Source: Legionellales bacterium (GTDB lineage: Bacteria > Pseudomonadota > Gammaproteobacteria > Legionellales > Legionellaceae). Taken from it: DNA of 9,347 nucleotides. Of this stretch, positions 1 through 5,456 are shown in pieces; position 1 is the first letter of the stretch, and each line of letters opens with the position of its first letter. The stretch spans positions 1-9,347 of the forward strand of contig JAGVJT010000218.1 of assembly GCA_020050955.1 (NCBI GenBank). Reading direction: 5' to 3'. The notes beneath the pieces were generated by a model that saw only the letters and a list, made by a program, of their open reading frames with translations, was not told the DNA's origin and searched no databases. Both the position numbers and the translations under genes were made by a program.

Positions 1-133
1 ATACAATTAATGTAATAGGAGGCGTTGTTTGAGAATTCACAAGCCACAATGCCCATGCGGTGGGAAACCAAAGCAGCAATGTTCCTACCGGTTTATGAAA
101 GCGAATTAAGCGTAAAACAGCAGATAGATTCAT
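1..133 (-). CDS. ubiA: 4-hydroxybenzoate polyprenyltransferase UbiA, N-terminal fragment (runs off the left edge)
   Basis: Reading the minus strand from the ATG at 133-131 gives 44 codons that stay open to the window edge. They match the start of UbiA: a short amphipathic lead (MNLSAVLRLIRFHKPVG), then a hydrophobic stretch with LLLWFPTAWALWLV, equivalent to E. coli UbiA 'DKPIGALLLLWPTLWALWV'. UbiA is an integral inner-membrane enzyme that attaches the polyprenyl tail to 4-hydroxybenzoate, the second step of ubiquinone synthesis. The visible part ends within the first membrane segment and its following loop, so the Asp-rich catalytic motifs lie outside the window. The start overlaps the ubiC stop codon by 4 nt (ATGA), so the two genes are translationally coupled and UbiA would use the product of UbiC directly. 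The fragment is short, but the match and the neighbouring gene make the call firm. Confidence 0.9.
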   Translation of the reverse strand, partial: MNLSAVLRLIRFHKPVGTLLLWFPTAWALWLVNSQTTPPITLIV

Positions 134-639
134 AAGTAATAATTTTCTAAGTCAGGTAAAAAGATTTCAAGTAAATAGAAGCGATGTGTGGTATGCAAAG
201 ACCATGTCGCCAATCGCGCCCAAAGTGGTTGTTTATTTTGATGCATCATGGGTGATAAAAAATGATATTCGTCTTGGGTTTGATTGATGGGGTAGATTTC
301 AAGTGCGATACGTTGAATATGAGGATGATGCCAAATTAATTCTCCTAACGCTTGTGTTTTTAAGCGCGAAAATAATGAGGCTTCGGATTCATAGGTTTTT
401 TCGGGAAGAATGGTTCGTGCATACCAGCAATCATGCGATGATGCACGCATGATAATTTCACGTTGCAGAACTTTCTCTGTGGTAGATAAACCAAGTTTGT
501 GTTGATCCCAAAGAGTTGTCGAGCCCCATTCATGTCTTTGAACATCCAAATAAACATGATGTGCGATGGCTTTAAGTTTGTCTGTGAGTGAGCCTTGATG
601 TGTCAACCATGGATGTAGTGCGTGCGAAGATGAGATCAT
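130..639 (-). CDS. ubiC: Chorismate lyase UbiC
   Basis: A 169-residue protein, close to the 165 residues of E. coli UbiC. The family splits chorismate into 4-hydroxybenzoate and pyruvate, the first committed step of ubiquinone synthesis, in the cytoplasm. Recognisable parts are the middle strand with CWYARTILP (R75 matches the substrate-binding Arg of E. coli), the LGELIW segment near 98-103, and the C-terminal LWARLATWSL (139-148) followed by LLEIFLP (156-162), where E158 matches the conserved catalytic-site Glu. The usual RRS after LW-A/G is here RLA, a mild variation. It starts 6 nt after the response-regulator stop, with only a weak AAAAG-type ribosome site, and its end overlaps ubiA. Gene order ubiC-ubiA is the classical one. 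Overall sequence similarity to E. coli is modest, but the motifs are in order and the context is decisive. Confidence 0.9.
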   Translation of the reverse strand: MISSSHALHPWLTHQGSLTDKLKAIAHHVYLDVQRHEWGSTTLWDQHKLGLSTTEKVLQREIIMRASSHDCWYARTILPEKTYESEASLFSRLKTQALGELIWHHPHIQRIALEIYPINQTQDEYHFLSPMMHQNKQPLWARLATWSLHTTHRFYLLEIFLPDLENYYL

Positions 640-645
640 AATCTT

Positions 646-1329
646 TTATCCATTAAATAAATAACCAAAGCCACGCACCGTTTTAATCCATGGTTCACCA
701 TTTGGATTGTTGCCTAATTTGTTTCTGAGATTACTTATGTGAACGTCAATGCTGCGATCATAGGCGGTAAATTTACGCCCCATGGCATACTCGGTCAATT
801 CTTCTTTTGAGAAAGCTTGGTTGGGGGATTTAATCAAGATTTCTAAAATATTAAATTCTGTATTCGTAAGCTCTAATGTTGCTTGATTGAGTGTCACGAT
901 CCGTTTTTTACAATCAATTTGAATGCCATGATACATGATTTGAGAACAGTAATGAGCTGAGGTGATTGGCGCTCGTTGTATTAAAGCACGTAAGCGTGCT
1001 GTTAATTCTAAAGGAAGGCATGGCTTTTGGAGATAGTCATCAGCGCCGTGTTTAAAAGCGAGCAACCGATCGATGTCATCTTCTCGTGCTGTTAAAAACA
1101 AAACAGGCGTTGTTTTGTGCTGACGAAGTGCATCGATGACATAAAAGCCATGATGCTTAGGCAGCATAATCTCTAAAATAATCGCATCGAAGGGTTGATT
1201 GAGTGCCATTTTAAGGCCTCGTTCACCATCATGTGCGCAATGAACATCAAATCCTTCTGATTGGAGGTAAGAGGAAAGATGAGAGGTATGTATCGTGTCG
1301 TCATCAATCACCAATACCTGCTTATTCAT
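646..1329 (-). CDS. OmpR/CpxR-type response regulator with Glu at the phospho-acceptor site; orphan
   Basis: A 227-residue two-domain transcription factor. Residues 1-120 form a receiver domain: acidic pocket IDDD (8-11), T80 in FLTARE, K102 in LQKPC, and G95-A-D-D typical of the alpha4 region. Residues about 128-225 form a winged-helix DNA-binding domain (LTNTEFNILEILI, the YDRSIDVHISNLRNKLG recognition helix, and WIKTVRGFGYLF in the wing). The best match I know is CpxR. The odd point is position 53: the normal LLDVMLP phosphorylation motif reads LEIMLP, with a clear GAG codon, so the phospho-accepting Asp is Glu. In other regulators Asp-to-Glu can mimic the phosphorylated state, so it may act without a kinase; this is inference. 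No histidine kinase is encoded in the window. The ATG overlaps the corC stop (ATGA), with a GAGGA ribosome site about 10 nt upstream. Targets are unknown. Confidence 0.93.
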   Translation of the reverse strand: MNKQVLVIDDDTIHTSHLSSYLQSEGFDVHCAHDGERGLKMALNQPFDAIILEIMLPKHHGFYVIDALRQHKTTPVLFLTAREDDIDRLLAFKHGADDYLQKPCLPLELTARLRALIQRAPITSAHYCSQIMYHGIQIDCKKRIVTLNQATLELTNTEFNILEILIKSPNQAFSKEELTEYAMGRKFTAYDRSIDVHISNLRNKLGNNPNGEPWIKTVRGFGYLFNG

Positions 1330-2189
1330 GAAGCTTGGTCCTCGTTTTCTTGTTCGCTTATATGTGTGCGTTCATCAATGCATTCAAGTAACTTAATGCG
1401 TCTTGCATCAGCATGGATAATTTTGAAAAGAAAACCATCGATGTTAATTTGTTCGCCGCGTTTCGGTAGATGTCCAAAGTTCGCGACCACAATACCACCA
1501 ATAGTGTCATAGGATGCATCATTAAAATGAGATTGTAATAATGCATTAAATTCATCAATCGGTGTATGTGCTTTTAAAACGTAACGATTATCACCGTGCG
1601 CTTTGATGTGTGCTTCCTCATCAATATCAAATTCATCAGCGATTTCACCAATAATTTGTTCGATGATGTCTTCTAAGGTAATAAACCCAGAGACCACACC
1701 ATACTCATCAACAACAATCGCCATATGATTGCGATTGAGACGAAACTCGCTTAATAAGAGATCAAGACGCTTGCTTTCTGGTACAAACGTTGTTTGTCGA
1801 ATGATATCTAAAAGATCAAATGCGTTATCATTAGTATGTTGGAATCGTAGTAAATCTTTTGCATGCAATGTGCCGATGACATCATCTTTGTTATCGCCTG
1901 TAACAGGAAAACGTGAATGTCCAGATTGCGTGACAATGTTGAGTATTTCTGCAAATGAATGATGTTGAGAAATCGATGTCATTTGGTTTTTAGGTAACAT
2001 GATATCTCGTACTTTCATTTGCGCGAACAAAAAAACACCTTCAAGCATCCCAAGTGTTTCTGCATTAATAAGCGAGCGGATCTGTGCATCGCGTAAGAGA
2101 TGGATTAAATCTTCTTTCGTTTGTGGCTCAAGGTGTAGAAACTGCTTTAAACGCATCATCCATGAGTGTGTATCATCTTCTTTAGTCAA
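1326..2189 (-). CDS. corC: CorC/YbeX-type CBS-domain protein (Mg/Co efflux-associated family)
   Basis: A 287-residue soluble protein that aligns along its whole length with E. coli CorC (292 aa). It has a short leader with TKEDLIHLLRDA (24-35), a first CBS domain (about 61-118, starting VRDIMLPKNQM), a second CBS domain (about 131-184, with MAIVVDEYGVVSGFITLEDI) and a CorC/HlyC transporter-associated domain (about 200-272, with DTIGGIVVANFGHLPKRGE). The family is linked to magnesium and cobalt tolerance; CBS pairs usually bind adenine nucleotides. It has no membrane segment of its own. The start is TTG: its first base is 2189, and AGAGGAT lies 7 nt upstream of it. The first in-frame ATG would remove only ten residues of the leader (M11), so the exact start is slightly open. 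It overlaps ybeY by 8 nt and the regulator by 4 nt. The usual downstream neighbour lnt is missing here. Confidence 0.95.
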   Translation of the reverse strand: MTKEDDTHSWMMRLKQFLHLEPQTKEDLIHLLRDAQIRSLINAETLGMLEGVFLFAQMKVRDIMLPKNQMTSISQHHSFAEILNIVTQSGHSRFPVTGDNKDDVIGTLHAKDLLRFQHTNDNAFDLLDIIRQTTFVPESKRLDLLLSEFRLNRNHMAIVVDEYGVVSGFITLEDIIEQIIGEIADEFDIDEEAHIKAHGDNRYVLKAHTPIDEFNALLQSHFNDASYDTIGGIVVANFGHLPKRGEQINIDGFLFKIIHADARRIKLLECIDERTHISEQENEDQAS

Positions 2190-2661
2190 TCGAATGATCC
2201 TCTTCTGTTAAGTAGGGGTTGTCGAAACCAAAATGTGCTAAGGCTTCAATTTCACGTGCGTGCATGTGTATTGCGTCTTTCTCTTCGATATGATCATAAC
2301 CTAATAAATGCAAGACACCATGTAATACAATGTGTGCCCAATGAGCGACCAATGGTTTTTGAAGTGAATGACTTTCTTCTTCTAACACAGCAGGACAGAT
2401 GATTACATCACCAAGAAATGGATGTTCAATCATAATAGCTTCGGGCAACTCTGAAGGAAATGCAAGCACATTGGTGGCTTTATCTTGTTTACGATAAGTA
2501 TGATTTAGTGCGGTTATTTCTTGCTTTTCAACGAAGCGTAGTGTTAATTCCGTGTTATGTTTTTCTTGTGATAGCAAATATTGCACCCAAGTATTGAGTA
2601 TTTCATCTGAAACAGGAATAGCTTGTGAGCATGCATGTTGAATATCGATATAATGATTCAC
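2182..2661 (-). CDS. ybeY: Endoribonuclease YbeY (rRNA maturation factor)
   Basis: A 159-residue cytoplasmic zinc-dependent RNase, of normal family length. YbeY works in 16S rRNA 3'-end maturation and 70S ribosome quality control. The signature zinc motif HGVLHLLGYDH supplies H114, H118 and H124. The upstream family block RKQDKATNVLAFP (57-69) contains the conserved Arg (R57), and LGDVIICP (83-90) matches the family's GDI-I-P motif. The start is GTG, overlapping the TGA of the upstream gene by 4 nt (GTGA), with GAGGAA 5 nt before it. The end overlaps corC by 8 nt. In E. coli and many relatives the order is ybeZ-ybeY-corC-lnt; here the PhoH-like ATPase gene ybeZ is not upstream, and the unknown His-rich gene sits in its place. 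Confidence 0.97.
   Translation of the reverse strand: MNHYIDIQHACSQAIPVSDEILNTWVQYLLSQEKHNTELTLRFVEKQEITALNHTYRKQDKATNVLAFPSELPEAIMIEHPFLGDVIICPAVLEEESHSLQKPLVAHWAHIVLHGVLHLLGYDHIEEKDAIHMHAREIEALAHFGFDNPYLTEEDHSID
2197..2203 (-). promoter_or_regulatory. Ribosome binding site supporting the TTG start of corC
   Basis: The minus strand reads AGAGGAT, 7 nt before the TTG at 2189. It supports initiation at this rare codon rather than at the internal ATGs ten and eleven codons later, and it lies inside the 3' end of ybeY. Confidence 0.6.
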
Positions 2662-3368
2662 GTTGGTTCCTCAAGAAGCCATTCAATTTGCGTTTTTAAA
2701 TGAATGGGGAGCGTGGATAATTCTTCTATGTCTTTGTTATAATAAACAGATGTTGGTGTGGACTGTTGTTGATGGTGGTTGACTATTTGATCTCGTTGTT
2801 GATGCAGCCATGCAATTTGAGGTGAAAACAAATGCAGTATTGCCTCAACCCATTGATCTAAAACTTGCCAGTACGGATCGTCTGTTAACGTCATTTTAAA
2901 TCGATTAAGAATAGAAGGTGCATGTTTCGCATTATACCATATTTCAGAGGACACCCAGCGGTTGACGGTGAATAAACGAATCGGTTCACCGTATCGATTC
3001 ATGGCAATAGCAATGAGATGTGTCATCGGGTTTTGGATGTATTTATCCCAATCGGGAAGTTTTTCAGGGCGAATGCGTTTGGGGATTTGAGGATAACGTA
3101 AAAAGCAGTGAAAATGACCATGTTCATCATGTTCGATGTCTTCTCGATGACAGTGATAGAAATATTGAGCACCCGTTGTATGATCAATTCTATCGCCATG
3201 AGGGTAATGATTCATGCGAATATGCTGGTCATGATGGTGTAGCGTGTAATGCAAGATACTTTTACCTGGTTCTTGCATCATCATTTGTTGTGCGCGAAGC
3301 GCTTGTTGTGCATGACGTAATAATTTTGCACGACGTTTGCTACTTAATAAAGGCCATGTGAATGTCAT
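2658..3368 (-). CDS. Conserved His-rich protein of unknown function (DUF6969-like)
   Basis: A 236-residue protein with no signal peptide and no membrane segment. From memory it resembles the proteobacterial family DUF6969, whose members share a central block like EHGHFHTFLR and a later block like RGEPIRLFTTNRWV; here these are EHDEHGHFHCFLR (79-91) and YGEPIRLFTVNRWVS (126-140). Function is unknown. The central region has H72, H74, H80, H83, H85 and H87 alongside D/E residues, which could bind a metal; that is inference. An N-terminal basic helix (11-30) and a Trp-rich C-terminal part (167-190) flank it. The 3' end overlaps ybeY by 4 nt, so it heads the ybeY-corC operon. An in-frame TAA lies four codons before the ATG, so the start cannot be further upstream. 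No Shine-Dalgarno sequence is visible, which hints at a very short leader or weak initiation. Confidence 0.85.
   Translation of the reverse strand: MTFTWPLLSSKRRAKLLRHAQQALRAQQMMMQEPGKSILHYTLHHHDQHIRMNHYPHGDRIDHTTGAQYFYHCHREDIEHDEHGHFHCFLRYPQIPKRIRPEKLPDWDKYIQNPMTHLIAIAMNRYGEPIRLFTVNRWVSSEIWYNAKHAPSILNRFKMTLTDDPYWQVLDQWVEAILHLFSPQIAWLHQQRDQIVNHHQQQSTPTSVYYNKDIEELSTLPIHLKTQIEWLLEEPT
2667..2672 (-). promoter_or_regulatory. Ribosome binding site supporting the GTG start of ybeY
   Basis: The minus strand reads GAGGAA, 5 nt before the GTG at 2661, within the last codons of the upstream gene. The GTG overlaps that gene's TGA, so coupled re-initiation is also likely. Confidence 0.65.
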
Positions 3369-3389
3369 GGATGAGTGTTGTTATTAGTG

Positions 3390-3395
3390 TTTATA
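3390..3395 (-). promoter_or_regulatory. Possible -10 box for the left operon
   Basis: The minus strand reads TATAAA about 22 nt before the ATG of the unknown His-rich gene. No recognisable -35 hexamer is found at the right distance; that region is occupied by the terminator hairpin. If used, the leader would be about 15 nt. The alternative is that the left operon is transcribed by readthrough from the Cys-rich gene. Weak call. Confidence 0.25.
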
Positions 3396-3399
3396 AATG

Positions 3400-3426
3400 A
3401 AAGGGCGAGTCACTGACTCGCCCTTT
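3400..3426 (-). terminator. Rho-independent terminator of the Cys-rich peptide gene
   Basis: A perfect inverted repeat with 13-bp arms (AAAGGGCGAGTCA / TGACTCGCCCTTT) around one central base, starting 14 nt after the stop codon of the Cys-rich gene. In the minus-strand RNA the GC-rich stem is followed by UUUCAUUUAU. The sequence just before it (3431-3436) also reads CCCTTT on the minus strand and could pair with the first arm, but far more weakly. Both flanking genes run in the same direction, so incomplete termination here would feed the left operon. Confidence 0.8.
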
Positions 3427-3440
3427 TAAAAAAGGGTAGA

Positions 3441-3677
3441 TTAGCTACCGCTGCAACCACTGCAAGTAGAACCAGTGCTGCCGCTGCAATTTGAACTGCC
3501 GCCGCAACCTGTGCTACCAGCACATCCTTTGCATCCTTTACAACCACTGTTACCGCTACAACCTTGGCATGTTGTTTGTGCACTGCTTGTTGTATCGTCA
3601 GCATAAGCAACAGGAACAATTGATGCAGTCGATAATGTTGTTAGCAATGCAGCTACAGCTAATGATGTTTTTTTCAT
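3441..3677 (-). CDS. Small exported Cys/Gly/Ser-rich peptide, unknown function
   Basis: 78 residues. The N-terminus is a clear Sec-type signal peptide: MKK, a hydrophobic core SLAVAALLTTLSTASIVPV, then a likely signal peptidase I site AYA|DD after residue 26. The mature part, about 52 residues, is low-complexity Gly/Ser/Thr with nine cysteines in short steps (CQGC, SGC, KGCKGC, STGC, SNC, STC, SGC). The start at 3677 is chosen because AAGGAAAG lies 5 nt upstream and the residues after it form a standard signal peptide; an upstream in-frame ATG at 3710 would add 11 charged residues and spoil it. Its size and layout recall exported Cys-rich metal-buffering peptides and precursors such as HvfA, but the EGKCG repeats of HvfA are absent and no MNIO/DUF692 modifying enzyme is in the window. 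It has its own terminator and candidate promoter, so it is probably transcribed alone. Real gene likely; function not known. Confidence 0.8.
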   Translation of the reverse strand: MKKTSLAVAALLTTLSTASIVPVAYADDTTSSAQTTCQGCSGNSGCKGCKGCAGSTGCGGSSNCSGSTGSTCSGCSGS

Positions 3678-3682
3678 GATTG

Positions 3683-3690
3683 CTTTCCTT
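3683..3690 (-). promoter_or_regulatory. Ribosome binding site of the Cys-rich peptide gene
   Basis: The minus strand reads AAGGAAAG ending 5 nt before the ATG at 3677. It decides the start in favour of the MKKTSL reading over the longer one from 3710. Confidence 0.75.
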
Positions 3691-3723
3691 AGTTCATGTT
3701 TTTTTAACAAAAGATTGTATTTA

Positions 3724-3752
3724 TTTAAATACCATCATCTTCATCTTAGCAA
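3724..3752 (-). promoter_or_regulatory. Candidate sigma-70 promoter of the Cys-rich peptide gene
   Basis: On the minus strand TTGCTA (3752-3747) and TTTAAA (3729-3724) are separated by 17 nt, in an AT-rich stretch about 50 nt before the start codon. Three to four positions in each hexamer fit the consensus. Spacing is ideal, sequence fit moderate. Confidence 0.4.
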
Positions 3753-3819
3753 AGAGAGTGCAGGGATGCGATGCTATTTATAAAAAAATTTAATAATGAG
3801 GTTGTTCTATCGTAATAGC

Positions 3820-3834
3820 ATGCATTTTATGCAT
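3820..3834. repeat. Perfect palindrome ATGCAT-TTT-ATGCAT, operator-like
   Basis: Two ATGCAT hexamers (each itself palindromic) flank TTT in the divergent intergenic region. The repeat lies where the -35 region of the plus-strand candidate promoter would be and about 70 nt behind the minus-strand one. It could be a binding site for a dimeric regulator, but AT-rich repeats of this length also arise by chance. Confidence 0.4.
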
Positions 3835-3839
3835 TTGAT

Positions 3840-3848
3840 TGCTAAAAT
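3840..3848 (+). promoter_or_regulatory. Candidate extended -10 promoter of the right operon
   Basis: TGCTAAAAT fits the extended -10 pattern TGnTAnAAT, with no convincing -35 hexamer 17 nt upstream, as is typical for extended -10 promoters. The start of transcription would be near 3855, leaving a leader of about 22 nt that holds the ribosome site TAAGG (3866-3870), 6 nt before the ATG at 3877. An alternative is TTGTTC (3802-3807) with TTTTAT (3825-3830) at 17-nt spacing. Confidence 0.45.
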
Positions 3849-3876
3849 GTGAGATCAGTATCGCGTAAGGTTATTA

Positions 3877-4767
3877 ATGTCTCTTTTATCTCAACAACAT
3901 AATGATACGACGCAACAATCTTCTACAGAATCATGGATTGTTGATCTGCATTGTCATAGTTATTTTTCGGATGGATTATTAGCACCTGATGCATTATTGA
4001 CAAAAGCACTAGACGCTAATATTAAAGTCTTAGCGCTGACGGATCATGACACCCTTGCAGGCCTGACATCTTTGATGCAAGCGGCAAGAGTACATCCTAT
4101 TCATATTATTCCTGGTCTTGAGTGGAGCGTGAGATGGAAAACGCACGATATTCATGTGCTTGGGTTAAATATCGATCCTCAAAATCAACATTTATTGCAT
4201 TGCATCCAACAGCAAGAAGAACGTCGCATTGCGCGCGCGAAGCAAATTAGTGTCTGTCTATCGAAATTTGGTGTGGCGAATGCGTATGAAAAAATTTGTG
4301 AGCGCATTGGTCATGCATGCGCGGGGCGTCCTCACTTTGCTCAATTGTTGGTGGAGGAGGGAGTTGTGCCGGATATTAAACGAGGGTTTCAACGCTTTCT
4401 TGCACGAGGAAAACCCGCTTATGTATCGACGACATGGCTCAGTCTTGAGGATGTCGTTGATGCGACAACACAAGCAGGGGGCGGGGCGGTTATTGCGCAT
4501 CCATTAAAATATAAATTGACTCGAACCAAGCTGCATGCGTTAATCAATGCATTTAAATCGGTTGGTGGTGTTGGAATGGAAGTCGTTTCGGGCTTCATGA
4601 CCATGCCGCAAGTGACAGAAATGGCCCATCTTTGCAATCGATTTGAGTTGTTTGCATCAACAGGATCGGATTATCACGGTGACGGTGTATCTCGTTTGGG
4701 CTTAGGAAAGCAATATGTATTGCCCGTGGATTGCACTCCTGTTTGGTCTCAATGGGATCTTCATTGA
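3877..4767 (+). CDS. rnm: PHP-family 5'-3' exonuclease (RNase AM / YciV)
   Basis: A 296-residue cytoplasmic phosphoesterase of the PHP superfamily, close to E. coli YciV (RNase AM, about 293 aa), which trims RNA 5' ends including those of rRNAs. The metal-binding motifs appear in order: DLHCHSYFSDG (23-33; H25, H27, D32), LTDHDT (54-59; D56, H57, D58), GLEWS (80-84; E82), HDIHVLGL (90-97; H93), IAHP (206-209; H208) and GSDYHG (263-268; D265, H267). The segment CAGRPHFA near 148-155 is also typical of this family. It is the first plus-strand gene after the divergent region and begins at an ATG with TAAGG 6 nt upstream. yciO follows after 19 nt, as yciV-yciO does in E. coli. All expected metal ligands are present, so it is probably active. 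The exact substrate is inferred from the family. Confidence 0.93.
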   Translation: MSLLSQQHNDTTQQSSTESWIVDLHCHSYFSDGLLAPDALLTKALDANIKVLALTDHDTLAGLTSLMQAARVHPIHIIPGLEWSVRWKTHDIHVLGLNIDPQNQHLLHCIQQQEERRIARAKQISVCLSKFGVANAYEKICERIGHACAGRPHFAQLLVEEGVVPDIKRGFQRFLARGKPAYVSTTWLSLEDVVDATTQAGGGAVIAHPLKYKLTRTKLHALINAFKSVGGVGMEVVSGFMTMPQVTEMAHLCNRFELFASTGSDYHGDGVSRLGLGKQYVLPVDCTPVWSQWDLH

Positions 4768-4786
4768 AAAGGAGCGCGAAACGCAT

Positions 4787-5407
4787 ATGAGCCAATTTTT
4801 TGCCATTCATCCCGACAACCCACAAGCACGATTATTAAGACAAGCGGTTGCGATTATTTCCGAAGGTGGTTTAATTGTTTATCCTACTGATTCGGGTTAT
4901 GCGTTAGGGTGTGCATTAGGCAACAAAGCAGCGTTAGAACGAATCAGAAAATTACGTCAACTTGATAAAAATCATAACATGACACTTGTTTGCCGTGATC
5001 TTTCCGAGCTGGGAAAATATGCGCGTGTCAGTAACCCAATCTTTCGTTTACTGAAAGCATTTACGCCAGGATCATACACGTTTATTTTAAATGCAACGCA
5101 CGAAGTACCTCGGTTGATGCTACATCCAAAACGAAAAACACTAGGGTTACGTGTTCCTGAGCATACGATTGCACTTTCTTTATTAGAGTGCCTTGATGCT
5201 CCACTCATGAGCAGTACGTTGATTTTACCTGGCGCTGATGCACCATTATGCGAGCCTGAGGCCATTCGAGATTTATTAGGCAATCAAATGGACCTTATTA
5301 TTGATGGTGGTCATGGATGCAACCAACCAACAACGGTGGTTGATTTGACTAGTGATTACCCTCTGATTTTGCGAGAGGGTAAAGGTGACCCTACGCCGTT
5401 TCGTTAA
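4787..5407 (+). CDS. yciO: YciO, L-threonylcarbamoyladenylate synthase-like protein
   Basis: 206 residues, the same size as E. coli YciO, and nearly identical at the N-terminus (MSQFF-IHPDNPQ-R). The Sua5/YciO/YrdC fold is shown by YPTDSGYALGC (32-42), the nucleotide-binding TPGSYTFIL (93-101), KRKTLGLRVP (115-124), MSSTLILPG (141-149), PTTVVDL (181-187) and REG (196-198). The TsaC/Sua5 relatives make threonylcarbamoyl-AMP for the t6A modification of tRNAs reading ANN codons. YciO is a paralogue that, as I recall, cannot replace TsaC in E. coli, so its physiological role is unsettled. An in-frame ATG at 4715, inside the preceding gene, is rejected: AAGGAG (4769-4774) precedes 4787, and the family begins at MSQFF. 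It is the second gene of the right operon. Confidence 0.93.
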   Translation: MSQFFAIHPDNPQARLLRQAVAIISEGGLIVYPTDSGYALGCALGNKAALERIRKLRQLDKNHNMTLVCRDLSELGKYARVSNPIFRLLKAFTPGSYTFILNATHEVPRLMLHPKRKTLGLRVPEHTIALSLLECLDAPLMSSTLILPGADAPLCEPEAIRDLLGNQMDLIIDGGHGCNQPTTVVDLTSDYPLILREGKGDPTPFR

Positions 5408-5456
5408 TCGTAAAATTAAGTAAGATTTTTGTTGTTTTTTGATTTAGAGGATTTCA

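Noticed and set aside
29..109. Plus-strand mini-ORF starting TTG after AGGAGG, encoding a 26-residue peptide with CPCGGKPKQQC, like a SEC-C zinc motif
   Set aside because: The opposite strand encodes the N-terminus of UbiA, overlapping the ubiC stop, with strong family match. The Cys spacing is also one residue shorter than SEC-C, so the motif is a chance reading of the antisense strand.
3020..3361. 113-codon plus-strand ORF opposite the His-rich unknown gene
   Set aside because: The minus-strand frame matches a conserved family and is coupled to ybeY; the plus-strand translation shows no recognisable domain and no ribosome site.
3441..3600. Repetitive GC/TGC steps considered as a short tandem repeat or CRISPR-like array
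   Set aside because: The repetition follows codons for Cys, Gly and Ser in a single reading frame with a signal peptide; repeat units vary in length and there are no spacers.
3410..3619. 69-codon minus-strand ORF rich in Val and Ala, overlapping the Cys-rich gene in another frame
   Set aside because: It is a frame-shifted reading of the Gly/Cys repeat codons, runs into the terminator and has no ribosome site; the signal-peptide frame with AAGGAAAG is the better gene.
4715..4786. Upstream in-frame ATG that would lengthen YciO by 24 residues
   Set aside because: It lies within the rnm coding region without a ribosome site; YciO homologues begin at MSQFF, which here follows AAGGAG.
5408..5456. 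T-rich gap between yciO and trpS considered as a terminator or T-box/trp-type leader
   Set aside because: No stem precedes the T-runs, and there is no leader peptide with Trp codons or room for a riboswitch in 49 nt.
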